From: Paracoccaceae bacterium
Lineage (GTDB): Bacteria > Pseudomonadota > Alphaproteobacteria > Rhodobacterales > Rhodobacteraceae
Assembly (NCBI GenBank): GCA_027069385.1
Contig: JALXER010000001.1
Location: 1 to 31,809, forward strand
Length of the DNA stretch: 31,809 nt
Reading direction: 5' to 3'
The translations under genes were made by a program, and so were the position numbers. Positions 8,040 through 16,719 of this stretch are shown one piece after another (the first letter of the stretch is position 1; each line of letters opens with the position of its first letter). The notes under the pieces were generated by a model, which did not search any database, had not been told where the DNA came from, and saw only the letters and a list, made by a program, of their open reading frames with translations.

Positions 8040-8834
8040 ATGTCTTCTACCCCATACACCGCCTATCAACCCGACGAGACCGGCGCGATCCCTTACAGCG
8101 ACGCGGATAACGCGGTCTGGCGCGATCTGGTGGCGCAGCAATTGCCCAATACCGCCAAATACTGCGCACGCCCCTATCTGGACGGGTTTGACCGGCTGGA
8201 CCTGCCGCTTGACCGCGTGCCCCAATGCGCCGAGGTTTCGGCCATGCTGGCGCCGCTAACCGGCTGGCGCGTCACGCCGGTGCCCGCCGTGATCGGGTTC
8301 GAGCGCTTCTTTTCCATGCTTGCCAACCGCGAATTCCCTGCCGCTTCGTTCATCCGCCGCCGCGAGGATTTCGACTATATCACCGAACCGGATATCTTTC
8401 ACGAAATCTTCGGCCATATGCCCCTGCTCAGCGACCCGCGTTTTGCCGAGTTTTCGCATGCCATCGGCAAGGCCGGGTTGAAAGCCGAGCCAAAACAGTT
8501 TTCGTGGCTGATCCGGCTATACTGGTTCAGCATCGAATTCGGCCTGACCCGTGAAAACGGCGCGGTCAAGGCGCTGGGTTCGGGGCTTGCATCATCACCG
8601 ACCGAGCTGATTTATGCCACCCAGAGCACCACCCCGCAGCGCCGCGAGTTTATCATCTCGGACATCATGCGCACCCCCTATCGCATTGACATTCACCAGC
8701 CGATCTATTTTGTTCTGGACAGTATCGATGATCTGTTTGCCGCGGCAGACCGGGATTTGCTGGCCGATGTTCGCGCCGCGCAATCCCGCGGCCTGTTCGC
8801 GCCTGCATATCCGCCCAAACAAAAGGCTTCCTGA
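8040..8834 (+). CDS. phhA: Phenylalanine 4-monooxygenase
   Basis: This 264-aa protein is the compact bacterial form of the aromatic amino acid hydroxylases. It converts L-phenylalanine to L-tyrosine with O2 and a tetrahydropterin cofactor. The non-haem iron triad is clear: H121 and H126 in FHEIFGHMP, and E166 in YWFSIEFGL. The pterin-binding surroundings (FIRRREDFDYITEPD) are also conserved. It lacks the ACT regulatory domain of the animal enzymes, as expected. CGAGG precedes the ATG at 8040 by 6 bases. The stop codon is followed at once by the phhB ATG, so the hydroxylase and its cofactor-recycling dehydratase are co-translated. The divergent Lrp-type gene is its likely regulator. Confidence 0.96.
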   Translation: MSSTPYTAYQPDETGAIPYSDADNAVWRDLVAQQLPNTAKYCARPYLDGFDRLDLPLDRVPQCAEVSAMLAPLTGWRVTPVPAVIGFERFFSMLANREFPAASFIRRREDFDYITEPDIFHEIFGHMPLLSDPRFAEFSHAIGKAGLKAEPKQFSWLIRLYWFSIEFGLTRENGAVKALGSGLASSPTELIYATQSTTPQRREFIISDIMRTPYRIDIHQPIYFVLDSIDDLFAAADRDLLADVRAAQSRGLFAPAYPPKQKAS

Positions 8835-9173
8835 ATGATTTGTGATCTGAGCGACAAGACCTGCGAACCCTGTCAGGGCGGCATTCCCCCCATGGATGCG
8901 CGCGAGGTGCGCGCGACCATGTCCCAGCTTTCCCCGGCATGGCAGGTGGTCAATGATGGAAAATCGCTGCTGCTGCGCCTTGAATTCAAGGGCTTTGCCA
9001 AGGCGGTTTACCACGCCAATCTGGCCGCCTATCTGGGCGATGCCGAGGGGCACCACCCCGATATCCGCTTTGGCTGGGGCTATTGCGAGATCGAATTCAC
9101 CACCCACGAGGCCGACGGCATAACGCAAAACGATTTCATCTGCGCGGCCAAGTTTGACCGGCTTACGGGTTAG
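8835..9173 (+). CDS. phhB: 4a-hydroxytetrahydrobiopterin dehydratase (PCD)
   Basis: This 112-aa protein dehydrates the 4a-carbinolamine formed by PhhA, regenerating the pterin cofactor. The PCD signature is present: EGHHPDIRFGWGY (H73, H74, P75), then H91 and D100 at the usual spacing. A slightly longer N-terminus contains three cysteines (residues 3, 10, 13), a form seen in other PCDs; their role is not evident. It begins directly after the phhA stop, so it is translationally coupled. The 3' end overlaps the convergent ada-like gene by 11 bases. Confidence 0.94.
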   Translation: MICDLSDKTCEPCQGGIPPMDAREVRATMSQLSPAWQVVNDGKSLLLRLEFKGFAKAVYHANLAAYLGDAEGHHPDIRFGWGYCEIEFTTHEADGITQNDFICAAKFDRLTG

Positions 9174-10209
9174 ATTCCAGCTCTATCAGCTTTTGCTTGC
9201 GCCACAACCCGCCGCCATAGCCGGTCAGCGACCCGTCGGCGCCGATTACGCGGTGGCAGGGGATGACAATGGCGATCTGGTTGGCGCCGTTGGCCCGCGC
9301 CACGGCCCGCACCGCTGCGGGGTTGCCGATGGTCCGCGCGATATCGCTGTAACTGCGGGTTTGGCCCAGCGGAATATCCAGCAACGCCCACCAGACCGAT
9401 TTGGTGAACGGCGTGCCATGCATGGCCAGCGGGGTTTTGAACTGACGCAGATTGCCGTCGAAAAACGCCCCAAGCTCCGCCTCGATCTTATCCGTCGGGG
9501 CGTAGCGGCCAAAGCCGATATTGCCGCGCGCATGGTTGCGCAGGCGGGCCAGTTCAGCGGGCAAGGCCTTACGATCCGCAAATTCAAGCATATGCAAATG
9601 GGTGCGATCACAGACCGCCACCATCGCGCCGAGCGGCGTGTCGATATAGTCGGCCTGCAACATCGCGTTATCCTTGAAACTGGCCGGTGCCGCGCCGAGC
9701 AGCCGCGCAAAAGCGTGGCGAAAAGCACTGGGCGAGTCAAACCCCGCATCAAGCTGCGCATCGATCACCCGCCCGCCATTCGACAAGGTTTTCACCCCGC
9801 TACGCAACCGCGCCGTGCGGGCCATCTCAAGGAAAGTCACGCCAAAATGGCGCTTGAAACTGCGCCGGATGGTCGAGGGATCAAAGCCAAGCCGGATGAT
9901 ATCCGCCTCGCCCCAACGATATTCCGGCCGCTTGGCCAGCGCGGTTAGCAAGGTCTGGATGGCAGGGTCCTGATCCGCCGCAGGGCCGAGCGGATGGCAG
10001 CGCTTGCACGGGCGAAAACCCGCCGCGATGCATTCCTGCACGGTCTCGTAAAACCGGCAGTTCTCGGGCTTGGGCGTGCGGGCGGGGCACGGAATGCGGC
10101 AAAAAATACCGGTCGAGGTCACGCCCACATAGGCGCGCCCGTCATAGCGACGGTCTTTGGCAACGAGCGCACGATAAAGCGTGGCATGATCGGGGAGCTT
10201 GAACAACAT
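9163..10209 (-). CDS. ada: Bifunctional methylated-DNA repair protein / transcriptional activator Ada
   Basis: This 348-aa protein has the full Ada architecture. An N-terminal zinc domain carries four cysteines (C37, C41, C68, C71; FCRIPC and PCKRC), of which the first accepts methyl groups from phosphotriesters. An AraC-type DNA-binding region spans about 85-185. The C-terminal O6-methylguanine methyltransferase domain has the acceptor cysteine C318 in IPCHRVIG. By family knowledge it repairs alkylated DNA suicidally and, once methylated, activates the adaptive response. All key residues are intact. The ATG at 10209 has only a weak G-rich sequence upstream. No alkB or alkA partner is adjacent. 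It is convergent with phhB, overlapping it by 11 bases, and is probably transcribed alone. Confidence 0.93.
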   Translation of the reverse strand: MLFKLPDHATLYRALVAKDRRYDGRAYVGVTSTGIFCRIPCPARTPKPENCRFYETVQECIAAGFRPCKRCHPLGPAADQDPAIQTLLTALAKRPEYRWGEADIIRLGFDPSTIRRSFKRHFGVTFLEMARTARLRSGVKTLSNGGRVIDAQLDAGFDSPSAFRHAFARLLGAAPASFKDNAMLQADYIDTPLGAMVAVCDRTHLHMLEFADRKALPAELARLRNHARGNIGFGRYAPTDKIEAELGAFFDGNLRQFKTPLAMHGTPFTKSVWWALLDIPLGQTRSYSDIARTIGNPAAVRAVARANGANQIAIVIPCHRVIGADGSLTGYGGGLWRKQKLIELESNP

Positions 10210-10358
10210 GCCCCCAACCTAGCGCGCCCGCCCGCCTTTGTCCGCCGAAAATCGGGCGTTAAACAAACAAAGATTCAGGTGGAGAGATAAACTGCGTTTT
10301 AATCCCGTCTGTAGAGAAGTATTCAAACCGGACAAAGCGCCACATTTGGAAATACCAA

Positions 10359-11114
10359 TTATTCGTTACGTTTTGAAACCAGACTCAAAACGGCTATTCC
10401 TAAATTACCAAAGATAATCAGGCCAAACAACAACGCCGACAAGGTTGCAACAATCACCCGAACAAGCAACCTTTGAAAAGAAAGGGTAGCGGTCACTTTG
10501 GATTCAGAAATCGAGACGTCCTCCAATGCCAATGCAGCAAGTTTCAAGGTGCCGCCTTGATTGTTCAGGCTATAAACCGGAATACTTTTTAAAAACCTGT
10601 CGAGCGCTTCTTCGGCATCGTTCTGCAATTGGGTTGTGATATACTCGTTAACTCTGCGCACATTCTGCGCGGTTTCAACATCCCCGCTTTTTGCCTCTTC
10701 TTCTTCCCGTTCTATAATCCCTTCTATTGTCGAGCGAATATCGCTGATTGTCTCCGCACTGTTTTGGGAAAACTCGAACTGAATATCCTCTTTCGTTAGA
10801 TCACTTAAATAGAAATTTCCGTTTTTATATCGAATACCGGACGCAAAATTTGCATAACCCTCCCCCTCCAGGGTAAGACCCCTGACGTCAAACGAGGTTT
10901 GAATTTTGAGTTGGTCACCCTTTCGCAACTCCAGTGTAGCCGTGCGTATCGTTATTGTTCCCGCGAGCGTCTCGATAGTGTGGGGGAGTTCTGAGGCAAC
11001 AATCTGATCGATCTCTTGTTGGCTAAACTCAACTGTTTTTACGGGTAAAAACAGATACAACGCTCCCAAAATCCCGACGACCAGAAGCAGTAGGTATATA
11101 AAAAAACGGCGCAT
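10359..11114 (-). CDS. DUF1439-like protein with N- and C-terminal membrane anchors
   Basis: This 251-aa protein has an N-terminal hydrophobic helix (about residues 4-24) and a C-terminal one (about 217-243), with a polar domain between. The core resembles the DUF1439/YceB family: an FSQQEIDQIVASELP opening, alternating beta strands (LKIQTSFDVRGLTLEGEGYA), a helix before IPVYSLNN, and a terminal strand. That family usually consists of short lipoproteins. Here there is no lipobox, and an extra Glu-rich coiled segment (IEREEEEAKSGD) and a second anchor are added. GGAA lies upstream of the ATG. The gene is far more AT-rich than its neighbours (about 42% GC in a sampled 60-base stretch), which suggests recent acquisition or different selection. 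Function is unknown; a periplasm-facing domain is inferred. Confidence 0.6.
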   Translation of the reverse strand: MRRFFIYLLLLVVGILGALYLFLPVKTVEFSQQEIDQIVASELPHTIETLAGTITIRTATLELRKGDQLKIQTSFDVRGLTLEGEGYANFASGIRYKNGNFYLSDLTKEDIQFEFSQNSAETISDIRSTIEGIIEREEEEAKSGDVETAQNVRRVNEYITTQLQNDAEEALDRFLKSIPVYSLNNQGGTLKLAALALEDVSISESKVTATLSFQRLLVRVIVATLSALLFGLIIFGNLGIAVLSLVSKRNE

Positions 11115-11235
11115 AGCGTTCCAATCTGGGTTGGTAAAACAGTGGTTGGGAATGCATATCGTAATTCGTGATATGGCCTCGCTTTTATAATTAACTGGTG
11201 TCCAAACGGGTTTGAATCAATGGGATAGGGCCCCT

Positions 11236-12459
11236 CTACGCCCATTCCCCCTTGCGAAACACCGGTGTCGCGTTGCCGTTTTCATCCAGACCGTCGATAT
11301 CGATCTCCGCTGACCCGATCATCCAGTCCACATGGATGATGCTGGAATTGCCGCCTTGCGCGGTGATTTCATCTGCCGAAGGGTTGCCGGTAAAGCATTT
11401 CGAATAGCATTGCCCCAGCGCGATATGGCAGGCGGCGTTTTCGTCGAAAAGGGTGTTGTAGAACAGGATCCCGCTTTGCGAAATCGGAGAGCCGTGCGGC
11501 ACCAGCGCCACTTCGCCCAAGCGCCGCGCGCCCTCGTCGGAATCGATCAGCTTGATGAACGCGGCTTCGCCCTTGGAGGCATGGGCCTCGACGATTTTGC
11601 CTCCCTCGAAACGCACCGCGATATCCTCGATCACCGCGCCTTGGTGGGCCAGCGGTTTGGTGGCGCGCACCGTGCCGTCAACGCGCAGGGCGTGCGGGGT
11701 GGTGAACACCTCTTCGGTGGGGATGTTGGCGTTGCAGGTGATGCCGTTTTTGGCCGTGGCCGAGCCACCGGCCCATTCGTGCCCGTCCGCCAGCCCGACG
11801 GTCAGGTCGGTGCCCGGGCCGGTAAAGCGCAGCGCGTGAAACCGGTTGTCGTTCAGCCATGCGGATTTGGTTTGCAGCAAGGCGTTATGGGCCGCCCACG
11901 CCGCCACCGGGTCGGGTTCGTTGACGCGCGAGGCGGCAAAGATTGCTTCGGCCAGCGCGGTGACGGCCTCGTCCTCGGGCAGGTCGGGAAACACCTGTTT
12001 CGCCCATGCCGTGCCGGGATAGGCGGTAATATTCCAGTTGATATCAAACTCGACAATATGCTTTTGCGCCGGTTTATAGGCCATCGACTGCGCCTTGCCC
12101 GCGCGCGCCACTTTTGCAGGGTCCTGCCCCGACAGCAGCGACGGGTCTTCGGCGGCAATCGCCAGCCGCGCGGCGTTGCCTTGATACGCCTGCGCCATGC
12201 CGTCAAACAGCCAGTTCGGCGCATGGTCAAAGCTGGAATCGGCGGCGTTTTCATAGCGCGCAAGGGTGATCGCGTCATCCGACAGGATCGGCGTGACCAC
12301 GTTGGCCCCGGCGCGATAGGCCGCGGCCACCACCTGGCGCACAAAGGGCAGCGCAACCGTGTTGGCGGTCAGAATCAGATCTTGCCCCGCTTGTAGGTTC
12401 AGCCCGACCCGCACCGTCACATCGGCCAGTTTGGCCAGCTTGGCCTGATCGATTGCCAC
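11236..12459 (-). CDS. M29-family metal-dependent aminopeptidase
   Basis: This 407-aa cytoplasmic enzyme belongs to the thermophilic aminopeptidase (AmpS / aminopeptidase T) family, which uses two metal ions to remove N-terminal residues. The characteristic ligands are readable: E250 in NIPTEEVFTTP, E316 in LGEVALV, H345 in AACHIALGQ, Y352, and H376/D378 in HVDWMIG. The start is a GTG, three bases after the metK stop, so it forms an operon with metK. The overall length fits the family. Substrate preference cannot be read from the sequence. Confidence 0.93.
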   Translation of the reverse strand: MAIDQAKLAKLADVTVRVGLNLQAGQDLILTANTVALPFVRQVVAAAYRAGANVVTPILSDDAITLARYENAADSSFDHAPNWLFDGMAQAYQGNAARLAIAAEDPSLLSGQDPAKVARAGKAQSMAYKPAQKHIVEFDINWNITAYPGTAWAKQVFPDLPEDEAVTALAEAIFAASRVNEPDPVAAWAAHNALLQTKSAWLNDNRFHALRFTGPGTDLTVGLADGHEWAGGSATAKNGITCNANIPTEEVFTTPHALRVDGTVRATKPLAHQGAVIEDIAVRFEGGKIVEAHASKGEAAFIKLIDSDEGARRLGEVALVPHGSPISQSGILFYNTLFDENAACHIALGQCYSKCFTGNPSADEITAQGGNSSIIHVDWMIGSAEIDIDGLDENGNATPVFRKGEWA

Positions 12460-12462
12460 AGC

Positions 12463-13644
12463 CTAGACCGCCTTTTTCAGGGCTTCAACCAGATCGAGCC
12501 GTTCCCAGCTGAACCCGCCATCATTCGTGGCCTCGCGGCCAAAATGCCCATAGGCAGCGGTGCGTTCATAGATCGGTTTGTTCAGGCCCAGATGCTCGCG
12601 AATGCCGCGCGGCGACAGGTCCATCACCTTGGCAATGGCGGCCTCTACCTCGGATTCATGCACCTGTCCGGTGCCGTGCAGGTCCGCATAGATCGACAGC
12701 GGCTTGGCCACCCCGATCGCATAGGAAATCTGCAAGGTGCAGCGCTCGGCCATGCCCGCCGCCACGATGTTCTTGGCCAGATAGCGCGCCGCATAGGCTG
12801 CCGAGCGGTCAACCTTGGTGGGGTCTTTGCCCGAGAACGCGCCGCCGCCATGCGGGGCCGCGCCACCGTAAGTATCGACAATGATCTTGCGCCCGGTCAG
12901 GCCCGCATCGCCATCGGGGCCGCCAATCACAAAGGTACCGGTCGGGTTGACGTGCCATTCGGTTTGCGGGGTGATCCAGCTATCGGGCAGCACTTCGCGG
13001 ATATAAGGCTCGACAATGGCGCGGATATCGTCCGAGGTCTGCTCGACGCTTTCATGCTGGGTTGACAGCACGATAGAGGTCACCTCGACCGGCTTGCCGT
13101 CTTCATAGCGCACGCTTAGCTGCGACTTGGCGTCGGGGCGCAGGGTCGGCTCGGCACCGGATTTGCGCGCCTCGGCCAGACGGCGCAGAATGGCGTGGGA
13201 ATACTGGATCGGGGCGGGCATCAGTTCGGGGGTTTCGTTGACCGCATAGCCGAACATGATCCCCTGATCGCCTGCGCCCTCGTCCTTGTTTTCGCTGGCA
13301 TTGACGCCCTGCGCGATATGGGCCGATTGTTCATGCAGGAAGTTCAGCACATGCAGGGTGTTCCAGTGGAATTGTTCCTGCTCGTAACCGATATCCTTGA
13401 TGCAGTCGCGGGCAATCTGGCTGATCCGGCCCATATAGTCCTTCAGACGCTCCTGATCCGACAGGCCAACCTCGCCACCCACCACAACCATACCACTGGT
13501 TGCCATGGTTTCGCAGGCCACGCGGGCGGTAGGTTCCTCGGCAAGGAATGAGTCGAGAATAGCATCGGAAATCCGGTCGCAGACCTTGTCCGGGTGGCCC
13601 TCGGAAACCGATTCCGAGGTGAACATATAGTTTTGGCGGCTCAT
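12463..13644 (-). CDS. metK: S-adenosylmethionine synthetase
   Basis: This 393-aa enzyme makes S-adenosylmethionine from methionine and ATP. The N-terminal FTSESVSEGHPDK, the hexapeptide-type loop GAGDQGIMFGYA, the phosphate loop GGGAFSGKDPTKVDRS and the C-terminal region are intact. The start at 13644 (MSRQNYMFTS) has AGGAG six bases upstream; a 24-residue in-frame extension is not credible. It leads the pair with the M29 aminopeptidase and follows lnt after a 213-base gap full of hairpins. In Rhodobacterales metK is often controlled by the SAM/SAH riboswitch, but the leader here does not show its conserved core. Confidence 0.97.
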   Translation of the reverse strand: MSRQNYMFTSESVSEGHPDKVCDRISDAILDSFLAEEPTARVACETMATSGMVVVGGEVGLSDQERLKDYMGRISQIARDCIKDIGYEQEQFHWNTLHVLNFLHEQSAHIAQGVNASENKDEGAGDQGIMFGYAVNETPELMPAPIQYSHAILRRLAEARKSGAEPTLRPDAKSQLSVRYEDGKPVEVTSIVLSTQHESVEQTSDDIRAIVEPYIREVLPDSWITPQTEWHVNPTGTFVIGGPDGDAGLTGRKIIVDTYGGAAPHGGGAFSGKDPTKVDRSAAYAARYLAKNIVAAGMAERCTLQISYAIGVAKPLSIYADLHGTGQVHESEVEAAIAKVMDLSPRGIREHLGLNKPIYERTAAYGHFGREATNDGGFSWERLDLVEALKKAV

Positions 13645-13779
13645 AAACGTCTCCTGAAGTGGTCGGCGCGGTAAACACGCCAAAGCTGAGTTGCGATACC
13701 ATGCGCAAAAGCACATGAAAAGGCAATATCGAACCCGTGCGGGAATTCGGCCGGAAATGTGGCGCGATTGCCCCGCGCG

Positions 13780-13798
13780 GCTTCCCGTTTCGGGAAGC
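13780..13798 (-). terminator. Hairpin in the lnt-metK gap (8-bp stem)
   Basis: Arms GCTTCCCG and CGGGAAGC pair perfectly around a 3-base loop. It lies after lnt and before metK on the minus strand, about 135 bases upstream of the metK start. No U-tract follows in either direction. It may act with the two neighbouring GC-rich dyads (13811-13830 and 13844-13853) as the end of the corC-lnt transcript or as part of the metK leader. Confidence 0.45.
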
Positions 13799-13810
13799 TC
13801 TGCCGATAAG

Positions 13811-13830
13811 AGGGGCCGTTTACGGCTCCT
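13811..13830 (-). terminator. Hairpin downstream of lnt (8-bp stem, TTTA loop)
   Basis: Arms AGGGGCCG and CGGCTCCT pair along eight positions with one G-T pair and a 4-base loop. It is 28 bases past the lnt stop. Next to it, 13844-13853 is the perfect palindrome GCCCCGGGGC. Together they are the best candidates for lnt transcript termination. No T-run is present, as is common in high-GC alphaproteobacteria. Confidence 0.45.
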
Positions 13831-13857
13831 CGCAGAGGCAGACGCCCCGGGGCGGGG

Positions 13858-15315
13858 TCAGGTGTTGCGGTTGCGCCAGATGCCCAGCCCCAGCAGCAAC
13901 GCCATCACCACCAGGCCCGGCCATTGTCCGGTCTTTGCCAGCACGGTCGGGGCCAGTGGCACGGGCAGGGGCGCATCGACATAGCCGCGCTGGCCCAGCG
14001 GAATTTGCGCGGTGATCCGGCCATAGGGGTCGATCATCGCCGAAACACCGGTATTGGCAGCGCGAGCCAGCGGCAGCCCCTGTTCAATGGCACGGACGCG
14101 GGTTTGGGCAAGGTGTTGATAGGGGCCGCTCCAGCCTCCGAACCATGCGTCATTTGTGATTTGCACCAGCCATTCGGGGCGTGGTTCAACGAACAGCCCC
14201 TGCGGGAAAATCGCCTCGTAGCAGATCATCGGCAGAAAGGGCGGCACCGTGTCGTTGCCCAGCAGTTTCGGGCCACTGCCAAAATCCATCCCGCGCCCCA
14301 TTTCATCGGCCAGCCCGGTCAGCCCCCATTGGCGCGCCAAAGCCTGAAACGGCATGTATTCGCCAAAAGGCACAAGGTGATATTTGTCATAAACCCCGTC
14401 AATCTGCCCGTTTTCGTTCAGTAAAAACAGCGAATTAAAGGCTTTGCCATTCGGAAACCGCCGCGCGCCCAGAATAACCGGAGCCTTGGCGAATTCGGCG
14501 ATTTGCAGCCGGATCAGCGGGTGGATCTCGGGCAGATAGGCAATGGCTGCCTCGGGCCAGATCACCACGTCGGGGCGGTCATGTCCGGCGGCGGATAGGT
14601 CCAGCTGCGCGGTATAGAACCCCTCTATATAGTCGGGGTTCCATTTCAGGCGCTGTTCGGCATTGGGCTGCACCAGCCGCACGGTATAGTCGCGCATCGC
14701 CACCGGCGCGGTCAGCCGCCACGACCCGTATCCGACCATGGCAAGGATCAACAGCACCGCCACCGGCCAGCCGCGCCGGTCGGCCAGCAATGCCAGCGCC
14801 AGCACCAGCACAAAACCCAGCCCGTGCACCCCGATCAACGCCGCGCCCTGAATCACCGGCGTATCGACCCAGCCGTAAACCTGCAACGCCCAGGGAAACC
14901 CGGTAAAAATCACCGAGCGCAGCACCTCGACACCGGTCCAGCACCCCGCCAGCACCAGCGCATCCCAGCCATTGCCGCGCATCCATCGCTGCGCCAGCGC
15001 AAAGCCCAGCCCCCAGAACCCCGCCAGCCCGCCCGCCATCAGCAGCAGCGCAAACGGAGCCATCCAGCCATATCGCGGCGCATCAACCAGAAACGGTTCA
15101 ACGATCCAGATCATCGACAGGCCGAAATAGCCCGCCCCCGCGCCCCAGCCAATCGCGAAACCGGCCTTCCGGCAACAGGCGCGGCGCAGTAGCACCAGCA
15201 GCAACGGAACCGCGCCCAGCGCGGCATAGGGGAAATTGATCGGTGCTTGTCCCAGCCCGATCAGCAGGCCCAACAGGGCCGACAGGCCCAGCCGGCGCCA
15301 GCCTCGCAGCCGCAT
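13858..15315 (-). CDS. lnt: Apolipoprotein N-acyltransferase
   Basis: This 485-aa inner-membrane enzyme performs the last step of lipoprotein maturation, N-acylating the lipidated cysteine with an acyl chain from a phospholipid. An N-terminal part of about six hydrophobic helices (residues 10-200) precedes a periplasmic nitrilase-fold domain (about 210-455) and a final membrane helix (about 462-480). The catalytic triad is readable as E255 (WPEAA), K311 (YDKYHLVPFGEY) and C365 (CYEAIF). The start codon overlaps the corC stop (TGATG), so the two are translationally coupled, an arrangement widely conserved in proteobacteria. Hairpins follow the stop. Confidence 0.96.
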   Translation of the reverse strand: MRLRGWRRLGLSALLGLLIGLGQAPINFPYAALGAVPLLLVLLRRACCRKAGFAIGWGAGAGYFGLSMIWIVEPFLVDAPRYGWMAPFALLLMAGGLAGFWGLGFALAQRWMRGNGWDALVLAGCWTGVEVLRSVIFTGFPWALQVYGWVDTPVIQGAALIGVHGLGFVLVLALALLADRRGWPVAVLLILAMVGYGSWRLTAPVAMRDYTVRLVQPNAEQRLKWNPDYIEGFYTAQLDLSAAGHDRPDVVIWPEAAIAYLPEIHPLIRLQIAEFAKAPVILGARRFPNGKAFNSLFLLNENGQIDGVYDKYHLVPFGEYMPFQALARQWGLTGLADEMGRGMDFGSGPKLLGNDTVPPFLPMICYEAIFPQGLFVEPRPEWLVQITNDAWFGGWSGPYQHLAQTRVRAIEQGLPLARAANTGVSAMIDPYGRITAQIPLGQRGYVDAPLPVPLAPTVLAKTGQWPGLVVMALLLGLGIWRNRNT

Positions 15316-16190
15316 CAGGCGGCCCGATCCGCAAAGGTGACGCGCAGGCGCTTGATCCGGCGCGGGTCGGCCTCGATCACCTCGAATTCGTTGCCCTGTT
15401 CATCTTTGATCACCTCGCCACGCACCGGCACCCGACCGGCCAACATCACCACGATGCCGCCCAGCGTATCGACTTCCTCGTCCAGATCATCGGTCAGCAG
15501 GTCAACGCCGGCGGCCTGTTCGATATCGTGCAGCGGCGTGCGGGCCTGCGCCAGATAGACACCCTTTGCTTCCTCGACCCACAGGTCGGCCTCTTCCGCG
15601 TCGTGCTCGTCCTCGATTTCACCGACGATCTGCTCCAGCAGGTCCTCGATCGTGACCAGCCCGTCAACGCCGCCATATTCGTCGATCACCAGCGCCATAT
15701 GAATCCGCTCGGCCTGCATTTTTTGCAGCAATACCCCGATGGGCATGGATGGCGGCGCAAAGATCAGCGGGCGCATCAGCGCGGCAAGGTCGAATTTCAC
15801 CCCGTTGCTGAACCCGTGTTTCAGCGCCAGATCCTTCAGGTGGATCAGGCCGACGGGTTCGTCCAGCGTTTCGTGATAGACCGGCAGCCGGGTCAGGGTT
15901 GAGTCGCGAAACACCCGAACCACCTCGGCCCGCGTTGAATCATCGGGCACCGCGATGATATCGGCCTTGGGAACGGCGATAGAGTCGATCCGGCGGTTGG
16001 CAAGGTCGTTCAGGTTAAGCTGAATCGCCCGTGCTCCGGTCTCGGCGGCTCTGGTTTCGGGGGTTTCGGGTGGATCATGGCGCGCGCGCGCAAAAAGCCG
16101 CCGCAAAACGCCGTTACCCTTTCGGGGGGATGTGTCGTCATCAAGCGCGCGTCGCGCTGCGCTAGAAGACCCGTCGATAGTGTCGCCCAT
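15315..16190 (-). CDS. corC: CorC/HlyC-type CBS-domain protein
   Basis: This 291-aa protein has paired CBS domains (about residues 63-190; e.g. RVFRDSTLTRLPVYHETLDEP, then ALVIDEYGGVDGLVTIEDLLEQIVGE). A CorC_HlyC transporter-associated domain follows (about 205-285). Such proteins are named magnesium/cobalt efflux CorC, and in alphaproteobacteria they almost always precede lnt. The exact role is unsettled in the family. No membrane domain is present. The start at 16190 gives MGDTIDG with AAGGGAG very close upstream; the in-frame extension upstream runs into ybeY. It lies 43 bases after ybeY and overlaps lnt by one base. Confidence 0.92.
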   Translation of the reverse strand: MGDTIDGSSSAARRALDDDTSPRKGNGVLRRLFARARHDPPETPETRAAETGARAIQLNLNDLANRRIDSIAVPKADIIAVPDDSTRAEVVRVFRDSTLTRLPVYHETLDEPVGLIHLKDLALKHGFSNGVKFDLAALMRPLIFAPPSMPIGVLLQKMQAERIHMALVIDEYGGVDGLVTIEDLLEQIVGEIEDEHDAEEADLWVEEAKGVYLAQARTPLHDIEQAAGVDLLTDDLDEEVDTLGGIVVMLAGRVPVRGEVIKDEQGNEFEVIEADPRRIKRLRVTFADRAA

Positions 16191-16233
16191 GGCTCCCTTG
16201 TTCCAAAAAATGGCGCTGTTGCGCGCCGGTTCC

Positions 16234-16719
16234 CTAATATGGGTCGGGAATGCCCAGTTTTGCAAGGGCTTTGACCTCCAGCCGCTCCATAATCCGCGCA
16301 TCGGCGTCGGTTTCGTGGTCATATCCCAGCAAATGCAGGCATCCATGTAACACCAGATGGGTTACATGATGGTTAAATTCTGTGCCGGAATCGGCGGCCT
16401 CGCGCAGGCAGGTGTCATAGGATATGGCGATATCGCCCAGTGATTCCGGCACAAAGCGGGCGCGGGGCAGGTCGGGCATACCGCCCGGATTGGCCAGTTC
16501 AAAGGCCGGCCATGACAGGACATTGGTCGCACGTGGCTTGTCGCGAAAATCGCTGTTCAGTACGGTGATGCGGGTGTCATCACAGCCCAGCACCGATATT
16601 TCGAACCCTTTGGGCGAAACGCCGGCAATGGCCAGCGCCGCGTTCGCCGCAACCCCGGCCAATTCGGCCAGCCCGCGCCAGCGCCGATCTTCGATGATCA
16701 GGTCAACAAGGTCAGTCAT
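16234..16719 (-). CDS. ybeY: Endoribonuclease YbeY (16S rRNA maturation)
   Basis: This 161-aa protein is the zinc-dependent endoribonuclease that takes part in 16S rRNA 3'-end processing and ribosome quality control. The H3xH5xH zinc motif is complete: LHGCLHLLGYDH with H125, H129 and H135. The start at 16719 gives MTDLVDLIIED, as homologues begin, and overlaps the phoH end by 8 bases. An ATG seven codons upstream (16740), with AAGG before it, is an equally possible start. The position after phoH and before corC-lnt is the classic proteobacterial order. Confidence 0.93.
   Translation of the reverse strand: MTDLVDLIIEDRRWRGLAELAGVAANAALAIAGVSPKGFEISVLGCDDTRITVLNSDFRDKPRATNVLSWPAFELANPGGMPDLPRARFVPESLGDIAISYDTCLREAADSGTEFNHHVTHLVLHGCLHLLGYDHETDADARIMERLEVKALAKLGIPDPY

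Noticed and set aside
13645..13700. SAM/SAH riboswitch upstream of metK
   Set aside because: Only fragments (CGCAAC and TTGGCGTG) agree with the motif. The invariant GGCUUCC loop and the short distance to GGAG are absent, so it is not annotated as a riboswitch.
13645..13716. 24-residue upstream extension of metK
   Set aside because: The extension does not look like MetK, whereas AGGAG sits six bases before the ATG at 13644.
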